Assembly: GCA_964528595.1 (NCBI GenBank)
Contig: CAZGTM010000010.1
Coordinates: forward strand, 1-64,000
Direction of reading: 5' to 3'
Length of the DNA stretch: 64,000 bases
From: CAYFKJ01 sp964528595
GTDB lineage: Bacteria; Pseudomonadota; Alphaproteobacteria; UBA2966
Under the pieces are notes generated by a model. It did not search any database and was not told the DNA's origin. It worked only from the letters and a program-made list of their open reading frames with translations. Position numbers and translations under genes: made by a program. The first letter of the stretch is position 1. Each line of letters starts with the position of its first letter. Of the stretch, positions 60,297-64,000 are shown one piece after another.

Positions 60297-61178
60297 CTAA
60301 CCGTCGGCCGCCGGTTCCAGCTTGTCCTGCGTCCGGGTGGCGAAATCGCCGGCGTCGTGACGCTCGCGAAGCTGTTCCTCAAGCGGACCCGTCGCCCTGT
60401 TGACCATGCGGCCGCGCTGCACGGTTTCGCGTGCGTCGATTTCCCGCGTCCACCTGCCGAGATGTTCGTAAGATTCGGCATCGAGGAATTCAGCCGCCTC
60501 GTAGACCCGGTTCAGCACGAGCGCGCCGTACCAGGGCCAGATGATGATATCCGCAATGGTGTATTCGTCACCGCACATGTAGCGATGGTCGGCCAGGTGA
60601 CGGTCGAGCACATCCAACTGCCGCTTCACTTCCATGGTGTAACGGTCGATGGCGTATTCGATGCGGTCAGGCGAATACTTGTAGAAATGACCGAAACCGC
60701 CGCCAAGATAGGGGGTGCTGCCCATCTGCCAGAACAGCCAGGAGAGACATTCCGCCCGCATGGCGGGATCACTCGGCAGCAGCGCGCCGAATTTCTCCGC
60801 CAGGTACAAGAGGATGGCGCCGGATTCGAACACCCGCGTCGGCGCCGGCGTGCTGTGATCAACCAGCGCCGGAATCTTGGAATTGGGGTTGGCCTCGACA
60901 AACCCTGAGCCGAACTGATCGCCGTCCCTGATATTGATCAGCCAGGCGTCATACTCGGCCCCCTCGTGCCCCAGCGCCAGCAGTTCCTCGAGCATCACCG
61001 TGACCTTCACGCCGTTGGGCGTGGCAAGCGAGTAGAGCTGCAAGGGGTGTTTGCCGACCGGCAGCTCCTTGTCGTGCGTCGCGCCGGCGATGGGCCGGTT
61101 GGTTTTGGCGAATTCCCCGCCGTTTTCCTTATCCCATGTCCAGACCTTGGGCGGCACGTAGGCTGATGAGTCGTTCAT
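60297..61178 (-). CDS. yghU: YghU-type glutathione-dependent disulfide reductase
   Basis: A 293-residue GST-family disulphide-bond oxidoreductase of the YghU/YfcG type, which reduces disulphides using two bound glutathiones rather than conjugating. Signatures are the N-terminal extension NDSSAYVPPKVWTWDKENGG, the glutathione site LYSLATPNGVKVTVMLEELL with Thr-Pro-Asn, NPNSKIPALVD and ESGAILLYLAEKFG, and a C-terminal domain with GGGFGHFYKYSP. The ATG at 61178 is chosen over an ORF start 22 codons earlier. Confidence 0.9.
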   Translation of the reverse strand: MNDSSAYVPPKVWTWDKENGGEFAKTNRPIAGATHDKELPVGKHPLQLYSLATPNGVKVTVMLEELLALGHEGAEYDAWLINIRDGDQFGSGFVEANPNSKIPALVDHSTPAPTRVFESGAILLYLAEKFGALLPSDPAMRAECLSWLFWQMGSTPYLGGGFGHFYKYSPDRIEYAIDRYTMEVKRQLDVLDRHLADHRYMCGDEYTIADIIIWPWYGALVLNRVYEAAEFLDAESYEHLGRWTREIDARETVQRGRMVNRATGPLEEQLRERHDAGDFATRTQDKLEPAADG

Positions 61179-61397
61179 TAGAGGGGCTCCATTGAGGGAT
61201 GGTGGACCGCGGGTTTCGATCCGACGGATGAATTTGGGCGACAACGCCCGCCGCGCACTATTACCTGATACGTATGCCCTTGAACATTTTTTTCAAATCA
61301 CTTCCCGCAACAATTCCGCGACCGGAGAATACCGGACATGGAAATTCGGCCCGGAATTTCGGATAGTTGGGCGACAAGACTTTCGAGGAGCGATGAA

Positions 61398-62165
61398 ATG
61401 ACGAAACCAGTGTGTTTGGTGATCGGCGCCGGCGCCGGTATCGGCGGCCATGTGGGAAAGCGCTTTGCCCGCGAAGGCTATCACGCCGCGCTTTGCCGGC
61501 GCAGCGACGAAGATGGCCTGAAGACGCTGGTGGACGCCATCGAGAGCGACGGCGGCGCGGCGTCGGGCTTCCTGCTGAATGCCGTCGAGCCGGACGGCAT
61601 CGAAGAGCGCATTGCCGCCGTCGAGGCCGATATCGGTCCGGTCGAAGTTCTGGTTTTCAACCTGGGCGCCCAGGTCGGCGACCGGGCGTTGAAGGATACC
61701 ACCTACAAAGTCTTCGAACTGGGCTGGCGCATGGCGACATTCGCCTTGTTCCGCGCGGCGTCGACACTCTGTCCCCTGATGGAAGAACGCGGCAGGGGCA
61801 CGCTCCTGGTGACTTCGGCCACCGCGGCCGTGCGGGGCAATGCCGGCCAGCACTCCCACGCCGCGGCCATGGGCGGGCGGCGCATGCTGTGCCAGTCGCT
61901 CAACGCCGAGTTCGCGCCCAAGGGCATTCACGTCGCCCACATCATCATCGACGGCGCCGTGGACGCGCCTGACACGTTGGGCAAGATGCTGGGGCCTGAA
62001 CAGTTCCAACAACTTCGCGAGAGCCGGGGACTGGAACACGACGGCCTCCTCGTCCCTGCCCACGTGGCGGACACCTACTACCACGTCGCCCAGCAGCACC
62101 GCGCCGCCTGGAGCCACGAAATCGATCTCCGTACATACGTTGACAAGCCCTGGTGGAACGGTTGA
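61398..62165 (+). CDS. SDR-fold protein lacking the usual catalytic residues
   Basis: A 255-residue Rossmann protein with the glycine loop VIGAGAGIGGHVGKRFA and the SDR topology including NLGAQVG and a serine at 140 (LLVTSATAAVRG). Where the catalytic Tyr-x3-Lys is expected, residues 150-162 read GQHSHAAAMGGRR, with neither tyrosine nor lysine. A related group of SDR proteins lacks the tyrosine but keeps the lysine; here both seem gone. It may bind NAD(P) or substrate without reductase activity. The ATG at 61398 follows GAGGAG. Confidence 0.8.
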   Translation: MTKPVCLVIGAGAGIGGHVGKRFAREGYHAALCRRSDEDGLKTLVDAIESDGGAASGFLLNAVEPDGIEERIAAVEADIGPVEVLVFNLGAQVGDRALKDTTYKVFELGWRMATFALFRAASTLCPLMEERGRGTLLVTSATAAVRGNAGQHSHAAAMGGRRMLCQSLNAEFAPKGIHVAHIIIDGAVDAPDTLGKMLGPEQFQQLRESRGLEHDGLLVPAHVADTYYHVAQQHRAAWSHEIDLRTYVDKPWWNG

Positions 62166-62268
62166 GAGCGTTGGCCGATAAGCGGACGAGGTACAGATAT
62201 TGTAGTAGATTACCGGCGACGTCTCCCCCATGTTTGGCATAACGCAGCGATCCACGGGAGACATCGCA

Positions 62269-62814
62269 ATGAACGCCACCCTGCAAACCGCGCCGCCCTC
62301 CGATCCCGAGCGCCGGCGCACCGAATTCATCGATGCTATGAGCCGCGTCGCCTCGACCGTCAATATCGTCACCACCGACGGCCCCGCCGGCCGCGCCGGG
62401 CTTACGGTCACGGCCATGTCCTCGGTGTCCGCCGATGCCGGCCACCCCTCGCTCCTCGTCTGCCTCAACAGCCAAAGCAGCGCCTGCCGGCCATTGCTGG
62501 AAAACGGGGTCTTCTGCGTCAACGTGCTGCGCCAGGATCAGTCGGTGCTGTCGGATATTTTTTCCGGACGGCGCGTAACGGAGAACGGCGACCGGTTTTC
62601 CGCCGTTCACCACACCGCCGGCGCCACCGGCGCGCCCCGCCTGAGCGTTGCACTCACAAGCTTCGATTGCCGGGTCGCCGACGCCACGCTGGTCGGCAGC
62701 CATTATGTGATCATCGGCGACGTGGCCGATGTCGTCTCGGACGCTGTTGGCGCGCCTCTCCTCTATCTCAACAGGGGCTATGCGGCACCTGTGCTTGAGG
62801 CCAAGGCGGCGTGA
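62269..62814 (+). CDS. flavin reductase family protein
   Basis: A 181-residue flavin reductase-like (HpaC/RutF-type) protein that would supply FMNH2 to a monooxygenase. Typical motifs are FIDAMSRVASTVNIVTTDGP, GLTVTAMSSVSADAGHPSLLVCLN, and the FMN-region GVFCVNVLRQDQSVLSD. No partner monooxygenase is adjacent. The ATG at 62269 follows GGGAG by seven bases; an ATG at 62230 in frame has none. Confidence 0.9.
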   Translation: MNATLQTAPPSDPERRRTEFIDAMSRVASTVNIVTTDGPAGRAGLTVTAMSSVSADAGHPSLLVCLNSQSSACRPLLENGVFCVNVLRQDQSVLSDIFSGRRVTENGDRFSAVHHTAGATGAPRLSVALTSFDCRVADATLVGSHYVIIGDVADVVSDAVGAPLLYLNRGYAAPVLEAKAA

Positions 62815-62962
62815 GACCCAAAGAGATCTATACCCGCCAGGTGCCGCCCGACCTCCTGGGTTCAACGATACTCGCCCGGCGAAATCCCTCTCCAACTGGA
62901 TACTTTGTCCACGGGCACTAGTATTACGTCAGGCTGAAGGTTACGGGATAAGGGAGGGGAAA

Positions 62963-63394
62963 ATGATCAATCCGATCGCTGACTTCATGGCGATGAGGCG
63001 GGATATTCAGGCGCATTCCAAATGGATCGGCGTTTGGGGCTTTATGCTCAATGTCCCGGTGTTGATCGGTGGCCTGGTTTTCATCAACCGGCCGGTCGGG
63101 GCGGCGGTGGCGGCCGCAATTGTGATCTCGGTGGTGATCGCTTCGCAAATGCACAAGCGCATCGGTCTCAGCCGGTTGCTCGGGATCTGCCACGTCGTCT
63201 TCCTGCCCGTCATTCCCCTGCAACTGATCGAGTTGAGCAAGATTTCCGCGCCGGGCGCTTTCGAAATCTGGCTGGTTTACAGCAGCGCACTGATGTCCGT
63301 CTGCGTGCTCATCGACATCTTCGATCTGTTTCGCTACTTCGTTCTGGAAAACCGGGTTTACGGCAATCCGGAACCGAAGCAGCCGATCGACTGA
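62963..63394 (+). CDS. small integral membrane protein, unknown
   Basis: A 143-residue protein with about four hydrophobic segments (WIGVWGFMLNVPVLIGGLVF, AAVAAAIVISVVIAS, LLGICHVVFLPVIPLQLIEL, IWLVYSSALMSVCVLIDIF) and a polar C-terminal tail. AGGGAGGGG lies just before the ATG at 62963. It is not recognised as a known family. It converges with the MFS gene at the window end. Confidence 0.7.
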   Translation: MINPIADFMAMRRDIQAHSKWIGVWGFMLNVPVLIGGLVFINRPVGAAVAAAIVISVVIASQMHKRIGLSRLLGICHVVFLPVIPLQLIELSKISAPGAFEIWLVYSSALMSVCVLIDIFDLFRYFVLENRVYGNPEPKQPID

Positions 63395-63459
63395 GGGCTG
63401 CCTGCGTTAAGGGAACAAGTATTTGTTGCGGCCCCATACTGATCGGACGCAGCTGAGCT

Positions 63460-64000
63460 TCAATCGCTCCGGGTCAGATCCAAAGTCGGTAATCTCAGCG
63501 CCAATACGAGCCCCACGCTTGCCAACAACGCCAGGGCCATGAACGCCGGGCCATAGCTGTTCGTCTGATCGAATATTCGCCCCGCCAAGATCGGGCCGAT
63601 GGAGCCGCCGATGGTGCCGAAAAAGAGAACGAAGCCGAAGATGGCGCCATGGGCCTTCAAGCCGAAATACTGGGCGACATTGGGCGACGTGACGGTAAAG
63701 AACCCGCCGTGGCCAAATCCGTAGACCGCCATGGCGCCGAACAAAAGCCATGGCGCGGATATGACGTAAAAGGCCAGAAGGCTGGCAATCAGCGGCACGA
63801 AACAGAGAATCAGGCTGCGCCTGCCGCCGATGCGGTCGACCAGGCCGCCCACCGCCAGCCGCCCTGCCACGCTGGCCGCCCCCATGACCGACAGGAGCGT
63901 TGCCGCCGAAGCGGGACTCATTCCGAGATCCATGCCGTGAACGACGATGTGGAACGGGATCGTCGTCAACGTGGCAAAGAAACAGAACTGAATGGTGCAA
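63460..64000 (-). CDS. MFS transporter (5' end outside the window)
   Basis: The C-terminal half of an MFS permease. The frame is open to the window edge; an in-frame TTG at 63969 is not needed as a start because the protein continues upstream (CTIQFCFFATLTTIPFHIVV). The second-half signature reads GGLVDRIGGRRSLILCFVPL and later segments ALLFG and VYGFGHGGFFTVTSPNVAQ resemble the oxalate/formate-antiporter-like or monocarboxylate group. Substrate unknown. Confidence 0.87.
   Translation of the reverse strand, partial: CTIQFCFFATLTTIPFHIVVHGMDLGMSPASAATLLSVMGAASVAGRLAVGGLVDRIGGRRSLILCFVPLIASLLAFYVISAPWLLFGAMAVYGFGHGGFFTVTSPNVAQYFGLKAHGAIFGFVLFFGTIGGSIGPILAGRIFDQTNSYGPAFMALALLASVGLVLALRLPTLDLTRSD

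Overview
The window is a GC-rich scaffold from an alphaproteobacterium, most likely of the Rhodospirillales or a related lineage. The call rests on gene order: a complete division and cell-wall cluster runs on the minus strand as mraZ-rsmH-ftsL-ftsI-murE-murF-mraY-murD-ftsW-murG-murC-murB-ddl-ftsQ-ftsA-ftsZ, then lpxC-bamD-recN-ligA, which is the usual alphaproteobacterial layout. MurE has the DNPR motif of meso-diaminopimelate-adding enzymes, so the wall is Gram-negative type. A run of 100 Ns flanked by two identical 55-base copies shows an assembled scaffold, probably from a metagenome.

Layout. 0-25 kb: division, peptidoglycan and lipid A genes, almost all joined by ATGA/GTGA overlaps, with a five-box MraZ operator upstream. 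25-31 kb: slyX, a methyltransferase, an alpha/beta hydrolase, the RNase P RNA with a clear promoter, an AmpD-type amidase, a DMT exporter, a TerB/J-domain protein and an M23 peptidase. 31-39 kb: a GntR regulator with a dctPQM TRAP importer, divergent from a fused hydantoinase/5-oxoprolinase; this looks like an uptake-and-ring-opening module. 39-42 kb: a histidine kinase, a pterin dehydratase and an SDR. 42-48 kb: a methionine-cycle operon (ArsR-methyltransferase regulator, metF, metH) with a 20-bp palindromic operator. 48-49.6 kb: mlaA and mlaC for outer-membrane lipid asymmetry.

49.6-51.5 kb is the most interesting part. Two minus-strand reading frames of 94 and 73 codons are one gene with an in-frame TGA that reads as the U-G-S-C motif, followed at the right distance by a stem-loop fitting a bacterial SECIS. 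It overlaps by ATGA an upstream gene with an N-terminal CPTC thioredoxin-like segment and a large domain I do not recognise. I read this as a selenoprotein redox operon of unknown function.

52-64 kb is accessory: two GST-family proteins, an Asp/Glu racemase-like protein with an altered catalytic motif, an acyltransferase, two VOC proteins, SnoaL/NTF2 proteins, a GNAT interrupted by the assembly gap, LysE and MFS transporters, an SDR lacking catalytic residues, a flavin reductase and small unknown proteins. No tRNA, CRISPR array, insertion sequence or phage gene was recognised.
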